Assembly: GCA_036677445.1 (NCBI GenBank)
Contig: JAVBWI010000006.1
Location: forward strand, 248,001 to 312,000
Origin: JAVBWI01 sp036677445
GTDB lineage: Bacteria; Bacillota; Clostridia; Christensenellales; CAG-138
Reading direction: 5' to 3'
DNA length: 64,000 nucleotides
Below are positions 1 to 8,793 of the stretch, in pieces; positions within the stretch are counted from its first letter, which is position 1; each line of letters starts with the position of its first letter. Both the position numbers and the translations under genes were made by a program. Under the pieces are notes generated by a model. The model did no database searches, had not been told where the DNA came from, and saw only the letters and a program-made list of their open reading frames with translations.

Positions 1-1350
1 TTCCGCATCATCCACCGCACGATGATGGTTTTCAAGCGAAACGCCCAGATGCTCGCAAACGGTATTGAGCTTATGATTCTTAATGCCCCACAGCAGGTAG
101 CGCGATAGCATCAGCGTATCCACATACGGGTTATCAAACAATATGCCGTAACGTTCCCCGTGCGTGCGGATGAAACCTACATCAAAGGATGCATTGTGCG
201 CAACAAGCACGCAGCCGCTCGTAAACGCGGCAAACTCCGACAGCACATCCCGGGTGAGCGGCGCGTCCAGCAGCATTTCATCGCGGATGCCGGTGAGCGC
301 AACGATGTTCTGCGGAATGGTTACCCCGGCGTTCACGAATGTGCTGAACCGTCCGGCCACCTTGCCGTCCCTGAGCTTGACCGCGCCGATCTCTATGATA
401 TGCCCCTGCTCGGCCTTCAACCCTGTGGTCTCGATATCGAATACCACATAGTCCTGCTCCATGGGCAAAAAGCCGGTATCCGGCTTCAAGTACCCCTCCA
501 CGCCGAACAGCACCTTGATCTTATTTTTTGCGCCCGCCTTGGCGGCGTCCGGAAACGCCTGCACCACGCCATGATCGGTAATGGCGACGGCCTTATGCCC
601 CCACCGCGCCGCCGTCTGTATGGCGTCCTTGACGTTGGTCAGGCCGTCCATGGCGGACATCTGCGTATGCAGGTGCAGTTCAACGCGTTTACACTGCGCT
701 TTATCCATGCGCACCTTGCCCGGTACGCTGACGATATCCTGCGCCTGTATGACAAGCTCCCGCGCGTACTTGTCGAATTCACACAATCCGCGTATGCGCA
801 AATAGCCGCCCGCCTGCCGCACGCCTTCCAGGCTTTTTTCCAGCTGAGGTGCAGACTTGCCGAATACATAAGCCTTGCACTGTATGGTGTTGGTGTAATC
901 CGTCACATTGAAGAGCAGAAGCGTTTTGTCGGCGCCATTCTTGAGCTTGCGCATTTCCAGGCTCAGCAAACGGCCCTCCACCGTTACGCGGCCGGAATCT
1001 TCCCGCAGCGAGAGCATTTGTGTCATTTCCGCACGGGCAATGCGTTTGCCGAAAAGCAGCTTGTCCTCCGCCTTCTCCGCCTTGTCGGCGGACGAACCCG
1101 CTGCCGGCTGGGTGGGCGCGGACGCCTGCGCGATCGTATGGCAATCGATGCGCAGGTCCACACGGCAGGGGGAAAAGCGTCGCTCGAAAAGCGCCTGCAG
1201 GCTTTCCTGCTGCGCTTGTGTCGGCATGGATATGCATAGCATTTGAATTTGCAGCGATTTTGTATCCGGATTCCAGTTCGCCTGCTGAAGCGTCAAACCT
1301 GCGGCCCATTCCCCGGCCTGCAGCAGCAATTGTTCAAATTCCGTATTCAA
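1..1350 (-). CDS. polC: DNA polymerase III PolC-type, N-terminal part (runs off window)
   Basis: This is the first 450 codons of the Gram-positive replicative polymerase; the gene continues past the left edge. I chose a TTG start at 1350 because TCCTCC on the plus strand at 1361-1366 gives a GGAGGA ribosome site ten bases upstream. The order visible is an N-terminal domain, an OB fold (RVTVEGRLLSLEM), the first half of the PHP domain (VELHLHTQMSAMDG, then AITDHGVVQAF), and the inserted 3'-5' exonuclease with DIETTGL (Exo I), HNASFDVGFI (Exo II) and HRAVDD (Exo III). PHP interrupted by an exonuclease is diagnostic of PolC rather than DnaE. It lies 47 bases downstream of ispG and is probably co-transcribed with it. 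Confidence 0.95.
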   Translation of the reverse strand, partial: MNTEFEQLLLQAGEWAAGLTLQQANWNPDTKSLQIQMLCISMPTQAQQESLQALFERRFSPCRVDLRIDCHTIAQASAPTQPAAGSSADKAEKAEDKLLFGKRIARAEMTQMLSLREDSGRVTVEGRLLSLEMRKLKNGADKTLLLFNVTDYTNTIQCKAYVFGKSAPQLEKSLEGVRQAGGYLRIRGLCEFDKYARELVIQAQDIVSVPGKVRMDKAQCKRVELHLHTQMSAMDGLTNVKDAIQTAARWGHKAVAITDHGVVQAFPDAAKAGAKNKIKVLFGVEGYLKPDTGFLPMEQDYVVFDIETTGLKAEQGHIIEIGAVKLRDGKVAGRFSTFVNAGVTIPQNIVALTGIRDEMLLDAPLTRDVLSEFAAFTSGCVLVAHNASFDVGFIRTHGERYGILFDNPYVDTLMLSRYLLWGIKNHKLNTVCEHLGVSLENHHRAVDDAE

Positions 1351-1397
1351 GGTACCGTGATCCTCCAACCGATCCTATTTCTCACGCCTGCCCGGCT

Positions 1398-2444
1398 TCA
1401 GACCATTTTTTCGGCCTCCTGCACAAGCTGTTCGAGCATGGCCTGCGCCATGCCGGTGGCAACACGCTCGCCTTTTTTGAAAAGCGTGCCGCTGCCGTGC
1501 CCGAAGGCGATGCCGATATCCGCCTCGCGCGCTTCCCCCGGGCCGTTTACTGCGCAACCCATCACCGCAACGGTAAGGCTGCCGCGATCCTGCGGCAGGC
1601 GTTCGCGCAGCATGGTCACGACATGCTCAAGATTCACCTGGCAACGGCCGCAGGTGGGGCAGCTGATGATTTCCAGCCCCTCGCGCCGCAGCCCTGCCGC
1701 ACGCAAAATGCTGCGGGCGGCTGTGACCTCCTGTACCGGGTCGCCGGTAAGCGAAACGCGCAACGTATCCCCTATGCCGTCAAGCAGCAGCGCGCCTAAG
1801 CCCATGGCGGATTTGATGAGCGCGAATTCGCCCATGCCCGCCTCCGTCACGCCGATGTGGAGCGGGTACTGCGCATGACGGCGCATCTCCCTGTACGCCG
1901 CAACGGTATCCGGTACATTGGATGCTTTGAGCGAGAGCACAATATCATAAAAACCCGCGCTTTCGAGCATGGAAATATGCCTGATGGCGCTTTCCACCAT
2001 CGCCGCGGGCGTTGGCCCGCCATATCGTTCCAGCAAATCCTTTTCCAGCGAACCGGCGTTAACGCCGATGCGTATTGGCAGCTGATGCGCCCTGGCGCAG
2101 GCGACCAGTTCCCGCACTTTCTGCTCCCCGCCGATGTTGCCGGGATTGATGCGCAGCTTGTCCACGCCATTCTCCGCCGCGGCAATGGCCAGCCGGTGAT
2201 CGAAATGGATATCCGCCACAAGCGGAATGTGTATTTGTTCTTTGATGCTGCGAATGGCGTGGGCGCATGCAATATCATAGACGGAAACGCGGACGATCTC
2301 GCAGCCGGCGTGCTCAAGCGAATGTACTTGCGCCACAGTGGCGTCAACATCGCGTGTGTCCGTATTGGCCATGGATTGTATGCTCACCGGCGCGCCGCCG
2401 CCGACGGGTACAGACCCCACCCATACGCGACGTGTATCTTTCAT
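1398..2444 (-). CDS. ispG: 4-hydroxy-3-methylbut-2-en-1-yl diphosphate synthase
   Basis: IspG (GcpE) is the iron-sulfur enzyme that reductively opens methylerythritol cyclodiphosphate, the next-to-last step of the MEP isoprenoid pathway, in the cytoplasm. The 348-residue protein has the TIM-barrel start (SIQSMANTDTRD) and the 4Fe-4S ligands Cys262, Cys265 and Cys297 with Glu304 (CPTC and GCAVNGPGE), matching the family spacing of 3 Cys plus 1 Glu. It follows rseP by six bases and precedes polC. Together with dxr two genes upstream it shows that this host uses the MEP route. Confidence 0.97.
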   Translation of the reverse strand: MKDTRRVWVGSVPVGGGAPVSIQSMANTDTRDVDATVAQVHSLEHAGCEIVRVSVYDIACAHAIRSIKEQIHIPLVADIHFDHRLAIAAAENGVDKLRINPGNIGGEQKVRELVACARAHQLPIRIGVNAGSLEKDLLERYGGPTPAAMVESAIRHISMLESAGFYDIVLSLKASNVPDTVAAYREMRRHAQYPLHIGVTEAGMGEFALIKSAMGLGALLLDGIGDTLRVSLTGDPVQEVTAARSILRAAGLRREGLEIISCPTCGRCQVNLEHVVTMLRERLPQDRGSLTVAVMGCAVNGPGEAREADIGIAFGHGSGTLFKKGERVATGMAQAMLEQLVQEAEKMV

Positions 2445-2450
2445 GTACGC

Positions 2451-3491
2451 TTATCCTCCCAGCATCGTGCGGATATCGTTGAACGTAAGCACGATGATCA
2501 GGGCAAAAAGCAGCACGATGCCCACAAAATGCACCATGCCCTCTTTTTCCTGCGGGATAGGCTTGCCGCGCACACCTTCCACCGCGACGAACGCCAGCCG
2601 TCCGCCGTCGAGCGCCGGCAGCGGCAGCAGGTTGATGATAGCTAGGTTGACGCTGATGAGCACGGCCAGGCGCAGTACCATTTCCAGCCCGTTGCGCACG
2701 GCATAGCCAATATAGCTGATGGTGCCCACAGGGCCTAACACATCGCCCTGCTGTACACCCTGCGTAAACAAGCCGCCGAGGAACGCGAACATCTCCTTTA
2801 TGATGGAACCCACAAACGGGAACGCCGCGCCGACGGCGGCAAAGAAACCATACGGCTGACGCACGGGGGCCAAATTGATACCCAGCACATTATAACCCGC
2901 TTCTTCGTTGTAAATATCCTTCAGCAACAGATCGACCTTTTTTCCGTCGCGCAGGACGGTAACGACCACATCTGTATCCTGCACGGCGCGGATCTTATCC
3001 ACTGTGTCGTCATAGTATTCGATATGCACGCCGTCCACGGCATAGAGTATATCGCCCGGCTGCATGCCGCCTGCCTGCGCGGGGCTGCCTTCCTCCGCGA
3101 TCGAATGAACGGCGGGTACGATATCGCCGTATGCGGTCAGCGAAATAATGGCGAACACCACCGCGAAAACCACGTTCATCACAGGTCCGGCGAGTATCAC
3201 AAGAAAACGCTTCCATGCTTTTTGCGCCCCGAAGCTTTTGCCATCTTTTACGGCCTCATCCTCGCCGTAAAAACGGCACATGCCGCCAATAGGGAAAACA
3301 CGTACGGCGTACAGTATGCCGTTCTTTTCCTTTCCGAACAGCTTTGGCCCCATGCCGATGGCAAACTCCTGGATCTTAAAGCCCAGCAGCCTACCCATTC
3401 CATAATGGCCAAACTCATGCACCATTACCATAAAACTCAGCAGCAACAGCGCTGCGATGATGGACAATACCTCCGATAACAAGCTATCCAA
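2451..3491 (-). CDS. rseP: Site-2 intramembrane metalloprotease RseP/RasP
   Basis: An M50 zinc protease of the membrane that cleaves anti-sigma factors and other single-pass proteins. HEFGH near residue 25 lies in the first membrane helix and supplies two zinc ligands with Glu as base; a central PDZ domain (around residues 110-190) and the C-terminal NLLPLPALDGGRL segment with the third ligand complete the fold. The open frame extends upstream to 3527, but no ribosome site serves that ATG. A TTG at 3491 lies behind GGAAAGGAAAG, so I use it (346 residues). It sits between dxr and ispG as in Bacillus. Confidence 0.93.
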   Translation of the reverse strand: MDSLLSEVLSIIAALLLLSFMVMVHEFGHYGMGRLLGFKIQEFAIGMGPKLFGKEKNGILYAVRVFPIGGMCRFYGEDEAVKDGKSFGAQKAWKRFLVILAGPVMNVVFAVVFAIISLTAYGDIVPAVHSIAEEGSPAQAGGMQPGDILYAVDGVHIEYYDDTVDKIRAVQDTDVVVTVLRDGKKVDLLLKDIYNEEAGYNVLGINLAPVRQPYGFFAAVGAAFPFVGSIIKEMFAFLGGLFTQGVQQGDVLGPVGTISYIGYAVRNGLEMVLRLAVLISVNLAIINLLPLPALDGGRLAFVAVEGVRGKPIPQEKEGMVHFVGIVLLFALIIVLTFNDIRTMLGG

Positions 3492-3574
3492 TTTCAGTCT
3501 TTCCTTTCCCGCACCCGCATGGTGCATTCGGAGCCATGAAACGGCACTTCGTGTTTACACAAGGGAAACATACG

Positions 3575-4726
3575 TTACTTGTGGACTGCATACCGTTCCA
3601 TCACAAGTCGCCTTGCGTCATGATCCACCTGCATCACATCCGGGAGCGAGCGAATGGCTGCGGACGCCGCATGCTCCATGGCGTGCTCCACCGCGCGGCG
3701 GATATCCAAAAACCCGATTTTGTGCTCTAAAAACAGCTCCACCGCCGCTTCGTTGGCGGCATTGAACACGATGGGAAGCGTTTCGCCGCCCGCAAGCGCG
3801 GCGCGTGCCAGCCGGATGGCCGGATGGTCATCCGCGCTTTGGAATGTCAGCGTACCTATCTGTGCCAAAGACAGCTTTGGTATCTGCCTGCCTGACCTCT
3901 CCGGATAAAGCAGCGCATATTGTATTGCCAAACGCATATCCGGAGCGGACAACTGTGCGATTACCGTCCCATCCTGATATTCTACCATAGAATGTACGAT
4001 AGATTGTGGATGAATCAGTACAGAAATATGAGTATTTGGAAAATCAAACAGAAAACTGGCCTCAATGACCTCCAACCCTTTGTTAAACAGCGTGGCGGAA
4101 TCCACGGAAATTTTGCGGCCCATGCGCCAAACCGGGTGCCGTAGCGCCTGCTCGGGCGTAACGCACTTGAGCTGCTCCTCCGAAAATTCCCGGAAAGGCC
4201 CGCCGGACGCCGTGAGCACAAGCGTTTCAACCTCCGATTTTTTTCCGTTCTGCAGGCACTGGAATATGGCGGAATGCTCGCTGTCCACAGGCAGTATACA
4301 CCCGCCGTACTCTTTCAGGGCAGCCTTGACCAGCGTATTGCCGCAGATAATGCTCTCTTTATTGGCAAGCGCCACCGTTTTCCCTGCGCGAAGCGCTGAA
4401 AGCAACGCGGGCAGTCCTTGGATGCCACCCATGCCTATGAGCACGATATCCGCTTCTGGCAGCGCCGCAAGAACGGAATTCGCCTCTTTTTCCGCTTCCA
4501 GTTCGGTACCCTGCGGCAGCAGATCACGAAGAGTTTGCGCTTTAAGCGAATCCGCCAAGCCAACATAACGCGGATGGAAAGACGCGGCCTGCTCGGCCAG
4601 CAACCGTATATTCGTACCGGCGGAAAGCGCCAATACCTCAAATTGATCCGGGTAGGCGCCGACCACCGCAAGCGTTTGCACGCCGATGGAGCCGGTACTG
4701 CCCAGTATCACGATTTTTTTTCTCAT
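3575..4726 (-). CDS. dxr: 1-deoxy-D-xylulose 5-phosphate reductoisomerase
   Basis: Converts DXP to MEP with NADPH, the first committed step of the MEP isoprenoid pathway. The 383-residue length is usual. The N-terminus carries the Rossmann motif GSTGSIG, the middle has ALANKES and the metal/substrate segment VDSEHSAIFQ, and the C-terminal helical domain ends normally. It is part of the uppS-cdsA-dxr-rseP-ispG run, 39 bases after cdsA, so undecaprenyl carrier synthesis and its isoprenoid precursors are made from one cluster. Confidence 0.97.
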   Translation of the reverse strand: MRKKIVILGSTGSIGVQTLAVVGAYPDQFEVLALSAGTNIRLLAEQAASFHPRYVGLADSLKAQTLRDLLPQGTELEAEKEANSVLAALPEADIVLIGMGGIQGLPALLSALRAGKTVALANKESIICGNTLVKAALKEYGGCILPVDSEHSAIFQCLQNGKKSEVETLVLTASGGPFREFSEEQLKCVTPEQALRHPVWRMGRKISVDSATLFNKGLEVIEASFLFDFPNTHISVLIHPQSIVHSMVEYQDGTVIAQLSAPDMRLAIQYALLYPERSGRQIPKLSLAQIGTLTFQSADDHPAIRLARAALAGGETLPIVFNAANEAAVELFLEHKIGFLDIRRAVEHAMEHAASAAIRSLPDVMQVDHDARRLVMERYAVHK

Positions 4727-4765
4727 GTAATAAATTCCTTTTTATAATCGCCCATGCGGCAAGCG

Positions 4766-5590
4766 TTAACGCGGCAGCACTGAGAGTATATGGAAGCACA
4801 CATATACCGCCGGCGCGCACAGCAGCACGCTGTCCACACGATCAAGTATGCCGCCGTGTCCGGGGAATATGGTGCCGAAATCCTTTATATTGGCCCAGCG
4901 CTTGATGACGGAGGCGAACAGGTCGCCAATCTGCCCGAGTATGCCGCACAACACCCCTATCAGGAGCAGCGGCACGACCGAAAGGGAGGAACCCCATACC
5001 GGCTGCAGAGCATAAACCAGTATGCCGCCGAGTATGCTGCCAAAAAGCGAGGCGATGCTGCCCTCCACGGTCTTTTTCGGGCTGATCTCCGGGCAAAGTT
5101 TCTGTTTGCCGAAGAATGTGCCTATGAAATAAGCCAGCGTATCCCCCATCAGCGGGCAGGCAAATACCGCCATAAGGGCTGCGATTCCCTGCGCTTCCCC
5201 GAAATGCAGGCCCAGCAGCAGCAATATCACAAAAAACGGTAGCGGATAAACGAACGCGCCCATGGCGAGGAAACAATCCTCCGTGGTACGCCTGTTGTTT
5301 ACAATGCGTTCAATAATGACCGCAACCACGCACAGCATCCACAGCATACACAGAAAAACCCAGTGTATATCGGACGAAATCAGCGCCAGTGCCGCCACAT
5401 ACACGGCCGCGAACACATACGCCGGCGCCATGAACGGATGATAGCCCCTTGCCTCTATGGCACGCTGCAGTTCATGGATTGCCCAAACAGTGGCCCATGT
5501 GAATACGATCACCTGCATCAGCTTGCCCAAGTACAGCATGGAAAAGAAGAGCACGGCGAGCACAACGCCGATTACAATTCGTTTACCCAT
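4766..5590 (-). CDS. cdsA: Phosphatidate cytidylyltransferase
   Basis: CDP-diacylglycerol synthase, an integral membrane enzyme joining CTP and phosphatidate in phospholipid synthesis. The protein has about eight hydrophobic segments and the full C-terminal signature: SVIKRWANIKDFG followed by FPGHGGILDRVD. I start at ATG 5590 (274 residues), nine bases after GAGG; a TTG one codon upstream is less likely. It lies 23 bases after uppS, in the usual Firmicutes order. Confidence 0.96.
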   Translation of the reverse strand: MGKRIVIGVVLAVLFFSMLYLGKLMQVIVFTWATVWAIHELQRAIEARGYHPFMAPAYVFAAVYVAALALISSDIHWVFLCMLWMLCVVAVIIERIVNNRRTTEDCFLAMGAFVYPLPFFVILLLLGLHFGEAQGIAALMAVFACPLMGDTLAYFIGTFFGKQKLCPEISPKKTVEGSIASLFGSILGGILVYALQPVWGSSLSVVPLLLIGVLCGILGQIGDLFASVIKRWANIKDFGTIFPGHGGILDRVDSVLLCAPAVYVCFHILSVLPR

Positions 5591-5613
5591 CAATCTTATC
5601 CTCTATGCTTCCA

Positions 5614-6357
5614 TCACAGGCCGCCGTAACGCCGTGTTCTTTTTAAGTAGGCGCGCAGCATTTCCAAATACCGTTCGTCTGAAAAATCCGGCCAGTAATC
5701 CTCTATAAACGAAAGTTCGGCATACGCCGCCTGATACAGCAGGAAATTTGAAAGGCGTTTCTCTCCGCCCGTACGAATCAAATAATCCACCGGCGGCAGC
5801 CCCGCGGTATCCAGCTTGCTTTCCAATAAGGGCGCATCAATCTCTTCCGCTTTGATTGTGCCGGCTGCGGCATCCGCGGCAAGAAAGCGCATTGCGCGCA
5901 ACAGTTCATCCTGACTGCCGTAATTGAGCGCGATATTCAAACGCAGCCCGTCGTTCCCAGCCGTTTTTTGCATCGCTTTATGCACGGTTTCCTGTACGGC
6001 GGAAGGAAGCCGTGTGGTATTGCCTAAAATGCGGATACGTACGGAGTTTTGATGGAGCTCATCGATCTCGCGGCTGAAATACTCCAGCAGCAGGCCAAAA
6101 AGCGCGCCGACCTCTTCCTCGGGACGCTTCCAGTTTTCAGTGGAAAAGGCGTACATGGACAACGCACGAATCTGAAGATCCGACGAAAGCCGGATGATGC
6201 CCCGCAGCCGCTCCATTCCTGCACGATGGCCCAGCGTACGCGGAAGGTTACGCTGCTGTGCCCAGCGGCCGTTGCCATCCATTATAATCGCCACATGTGC
6301 AGGCAACGTGCCAATAAGCCCCATGGCTTCGCGCTGCTCCATAGTGAATGTTCCCAT
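5614..6357 (-). CDS. uppS: Isoprenyl transferase (undecaprenyl diphosphate synthase)
   Basis: Cis-prenyltransferase that builds the C55 lipid carrier for peptidoglycan and wall polymers. Motif I IIMDGNGRWAQ holds the catalytic Asp27, followed by GHRAGMERL; the later RTGGEKRLSNFLLYQ and FIEDYWPDF blocks bind the homoallylic substrate. The 247-residue length is typical. ATG 6357 is preceded by GAGGAG at five bases. A hairpin terminator (6371-6407) separates it from the small gene after frr, so uppS probably has some independent transcription. Confidence 0.97.
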   Translation of the reverse strand: MGTFTMEQREAMGLIGTLPAHVAIIMDGNGRWAQQRNLPRTLGHRAGMERLRGIIRLSSDLQIRALSMYAFSTENWKRPEEEVGALFGLLLEYFSREIDELHQNSVRIRILGNTTRLPSAVQETVHKAMQKTAGNDGLRLNIALNYGSQDELLRAMRFLAADAAAGTIKAEEIDAPLLESKLDTAGLPPVDYLIRTGGEKRLSNFLLYQAAYAELSFIEDYWPDFSDERYLEMLRAYLKRTRRYGGL

Positions 6358-6370
6358 TCAAACTCCTCTC

Positions 6371-6407
6371 AAGAACAAAATGCAAAGCGGCATCCGACGC
6401 TTTGCAT
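6371..6407 (-). terminator. Intrinsic terminator after the small gene following frr
   Basis: Ten-base perfect stem (6380-6389 pairing with 6398-6407) followed, in minus-strand direction, by TTTTGTTCTT. It ends the pyrH-frr transcript or attenuates read-through into uppS. Confidence 0.75.
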
Positions 6408-6418
6408 ATGTATTTCAT

Positions 6419-6628
6419 TCATTCGACGACCGTGGAAAACACGGCGTATGTCAGGCATATGCGAGGCGGATCACCTGCTGGCGACACAAGCGTCTGTTCC
6501 CTGATCACGCGGCGCTCATTGCCGGGCTGGCCCTTTCGGCTGGAGACTTCGACAGCCTCTACCGTACAGCCCGCCTGCTGCAGCAGGTCCATCGCGCGCG
6601 AAAGCTCATAACCCAAAACAGAGATCAA
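6419..6628 (-). CDS. Small conserved-looking protein between frr and uppS
   Basis: A 69-residue protein with no recognised catalytic motif. The start is a TTG whose bases overlap the frr stop codon (TTGA), with GGAG ten bases before it inside frr, so it is likely translationally coupled to frr. The segment LLQQAGCTVEAVEVSSRKG followed by basic and beta-type residues resembles a single PASTA-like repeat, but this is only an impression. Its tight coupling and downstream terminator argue that it is a real gene; function unknown. Confidence 0.55.
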   Translation of the reverse strand: MISVLGYELSRAMDLLQQAGCTVEAVEVSSRKGQPGNERRVIREQTLVSPAGDPPRICLTYAVFSTVVE

Positions 6629-7182
6629 ACTTCCAGTATCTCCTTTTCCTTTTCCGCGATGATATGGTCAATATCCTTAATGATATCGTCGGTGAGCTTT
6701 TGAGTCTTTTCCTCCAGCTGTTTCTGGTCATCCTCGGTGATCTCGCTGTCCTTGCGCAGTTTCTTGATCTGCTCGTTTGCATCGCGGCGGATGGCGCGAA
6801 CAGCCACCTTGGATTCCTCGCCCTTTTTGCGGACGACCTTCACCAGTTCCTTGCGGCGTTCTTCGGTGAGTTCCGGAAAAACAAGCCGGATCAGCTTGCC
6901 GTCGTTGGTGGGATTGATACCGATATCGGATTTCTGTATGGCCTTTTCAACGGCGCCGATCGCCTTTTGATCCCATACGGAAATCGTAAGCAGCCGCGGT
7001 TCGGGCGAAGCGATGTTGCCCATCTGGTTAATGGGGGTCGGGGTTCCGTAATAATCCACCAAAACACGGTCGAGTACCTGCGCGTTGGCGCGGCCTGCAC
7101 GCAGACTGCTAAGATCCTGCTTGAGGACAGCTATCGTCTTTCCCATACGTTCCTTTGCGTTTTCAAGTACATCGTTGGCCAT
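6625..7182 (-). CDS. frr: Ribosome recycling factor
   Basis: RRF, with EF-G, splits the post-termination ribosome. The 185-residue protein has the three-helix bundle sequence characteristic of the family: LSSLRAGRANAQVLDRV near residue 25, YYGTPTPINQMGNI, then LVKVVRKKGEESKVAVRAIRRDAN. The start ATG at 7182 is preceded by AAAGGAGG. It follows pyrH, as in Bacillus. Confidence 0.98.
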   Translation of the reverse strand: MANDVLENAKERMGKTIAVLKQDLSSLRAGRANAQVLDRVLVDYYGTPTPINQMGNIASPEPRLLTISVWDQKAIGAVEKAIQKSDIGINPTNDGKLIRLVFPELTEERRKELVKVVRKKGEESKVAVRAIRRDANEQIKKLRKDSEITEDDQKQLEEKTQKLTDDIIKDIDHIIAEKEKEILEV

Positions 7183-7242
7183 GCGAATACCTCCTTTGCA
7201 TCCATATGCGCCGGGATTGAAAGTTTCCCGCCGCCCGTTCCT

Positions 7243-7271
7243 ATTTTACTGGAAAACCGAGAGGGAAACAA
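7243..7271 (-). promoter_or_regulatory. Possible promoter upstream of frr
   Basis: TTGTTT (7266-7271) and TAAAAT (7243-7248) on the minus strand are separated by 17 bases in the pyrH-frr gap. The match to sigma-A consensus is partial. Confidence 0.4.
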
Positions 7272-7278
7272 GCATGAT

Positions 7279-7977
7279 TTACTCGCCTGCGATCAGCGTC
7301 CCAATACAGTCGCCACGCACAGCGCGCAAAATGCTGTCTTCTTCCTTGAGACCGAACGCGAGTATGGGGATTCCCTGCTCGCGGCACAAGGTGATTGCAG
7401 TAAGATCCGTAGCGTGCAGGTTCTGCTCGATCACTTCCCGGTAAGTCAGGCGCTCGTAGCGCACAGCGGAAGGATCCAGCTTGGGGTCCGCCGAATAAAC
7501 AGCGTCCACATTCTTCGCGAGCAGCAGCACGTCCGCGCCGATTTCCGCCGCACGCAGCGCCGCGGCGGTATCCGTGCTGAAATAGGGATGCCCGCTGCCG
7601 CAGGCAAACAGCAATATATGCCCCTTGCCGAGCAACTCCTGTGCCGACCGCGCGGTAAAGGTCTCGCAAAAGCGAAGCATTTCCACAGCGGAAAGCACCG
7701 TGCAGGCAACGCCAAGCCTTATAAGCGCATCCTGCATGGCAATCGCGTTGATAGCGGTGGCCAGCATACCCATATGGTCCGCGCGGTTGCGGTCCATCTC
7801 GCCCGAACTGCGGCCGCGCCAAATGTTGCCGCCGCCGAGCACCACGCCTATTTCGACCCCCAGCTGTGCCGCCTGCCGCAGCTGTTTTGCGGTATGCGCA
7901 ATGACATCGAAGTTCAACGGTTCACCGGGCGTACAAAGCGCCTCCCCGCTGAGTTTGAGCAATACACGCTGATACAT
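7279..7977 (-). CDS. pyrH: UMP kinase
   Basis: Phosphorylates UMP to UDP; a hexameric amino-acid-kinase-fold enzyme of the cytoplasm. The N-terminus YQRVLLKLSGEAL, the GGGNIWRG loop, MGMLATAINAIAMQDAL and the C-terminal part (GTLIAGE end) are typical, at 232 residues. The open frame extends to 8052, but ATG 7977 has GGGAGG just upstream and matches the family start, so I use that. A terminator-like hairpin separates it from tsf. Confidence 0.97.
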   Translation of the reverse strand: MYQRVLLKLSGEALCTPGEPLNFDVIAHTAKQLRQAAQLGVEIGVVLGGGNIWRGRSSGEMDRNRADHMGMLATAINAIAMQDALIRLGVACTVLSAVEMLRFCETFTARSAQELLGKGHILLFACGSGHPYFSTDTAAALRAAEIGADVLLLAKNVDAVYSADPKLDPSAVRYERLTYREVIEQNLHATDLTAITLCREQGIPILAFGLKEEDSILRAVRGDCIGTLIAGE

Positions 7978-8030
7978 AGCATACCCTCCCAACCTATAAA
8001 GGCATTCCCTGTTATGGAATACGCATCCTA

Positions 8031-8062
8031 TAAAAAAGAAAAAGGAACACAAAAGTGCTCCT
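8031..8062 (-). terminator. Terminator between tsf and pyrH
   Basis: Eight-base stem with one G-U pair (8043-8050 with 8055-8062) and a four-base loop, followed in minus direction by TTTTTCTTTTTT. It would end or attenuate the rpsB-tsf transcript. Confidence 0.75.
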
Positions 8063-8075
8063 CTTTCAAACCAAA

Positions 8076-8726
8076 TTATTTCATCTGCCCCATGACTTCT
8101 TCCGCGAAGTTATCCTGGCGCTTTTGCAAACCTTCGCCCATCTCATAGCGGGCGAAACGGCGGATGCTTATCTTTTCGCCGATCTTGGCAACCGTTTCGT
8201 TGAGCATCTGGCTGACGGTTTTATCCTGGTCCTTTACATAAGGCTGCTCAAGCAGGCAGACCTCTTTGTAGTACTTTTCGATACGGCCCTCGACCATCTT
8301 TTCGATGATGGCGTCCGGCTTGGGCTTGGGCTCGTTCTTGGCCTGGGCGCGCAGAATCTCTTTTTCCTTCTCGATTTCGTCCTGCGGAACCTCATCCTTG
8401 GAAATATAGGTGGGCTTTGCAGCTGCGATCTGCATGGCTACGTTGTGCACAAACAGTTTGAAATCATCGGTCTTGGCAACGAAATCCGTCTCGCAATTGA
8501 CTTCCACCAGCACGCCGATCTTGCCGCCCATGTGGATGTAGGAATCCACAATGCCTTCGGCAGCGATACGGCCGGCCTTTTTCGCGGCGGCTGCAAGGCC
8601 TTTTTCACGTAAAATGTCCTTGGCTTTTTCCATATTGCCATCGCATTCCAGGAGCGCTTTTTTGCAGTCCATCATGCCGGCGCCGGTCATCTCGCGCAGC
8701 TCCATTACTTCTTTCGCAGTAAACAT
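8076..8726 (-). CDS. tsf: Elongation factor Ts
   Basis: Guanine nucleotide exchange factor for EF-Tu. The N-terminal UBA-like region (VMELREMTGAGMMDCKKAL) and the signature ETDFVAKTDDF are both present. At 216 residues it is the short form found in many Clostridia and thermophiles, lacking part of the C-terminal core repeat of the 280-residue type. It follows rpsB across a hairpin terminator, the standard arrangement. Confidence 0.98.
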   Translation of the reverse strand: MFTAKEVMELREMTGAGMMDCKKALLECDGNMEKAKDILREKGLAAAAKKAGRIAAEGIVDSYIHMGGKIGVLVEVNCETDFVAKTDDFKLFVHNVAMQIAAAKPTYISKDEVPQDEIEKEKEILRAQAKNEPKPKPDAIIEKMVEGRIEKYYKEVCLLEQPYVKDQDKTVSQMLNETVAKIGEKISIRRFARYEMGEGLQKRQDNFAEEVMGQMK

Positions 8727-8752
8727 TCTATCTTCCTCCCGTGTAGTTGTTT

Positions 8753-8784
8753 AAGAAAAGGGGAAGCTTGTTCCGGCTTCCCCT
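8753..8784 (-). terminator. Hairpin terminator/attenuator between rpsB and tsf
   Basis: Perfect nine-base stem (8759-8767 with 8776-8784) and an eight-base loop, followed by TTTTCTT in minus direction. Its place inside the rpsB-tsf operon suggests partial termination that sets the S2:EF-Ts ratio. Confidence 0.7.
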
Positions 8785-8793
8785 AAAACAGGC

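Noticed and set aside
160..1239. Long plus-strand frame opposite polC
   Set aside because: Arg/His-rich with no ribosome site; the minus strand encodes clear PolC domains.
6664..8148. 494-codon plus-strand frame across frr and pyrH
   Set aside because: It runs antisense through two confident genes and resembles no protein family.
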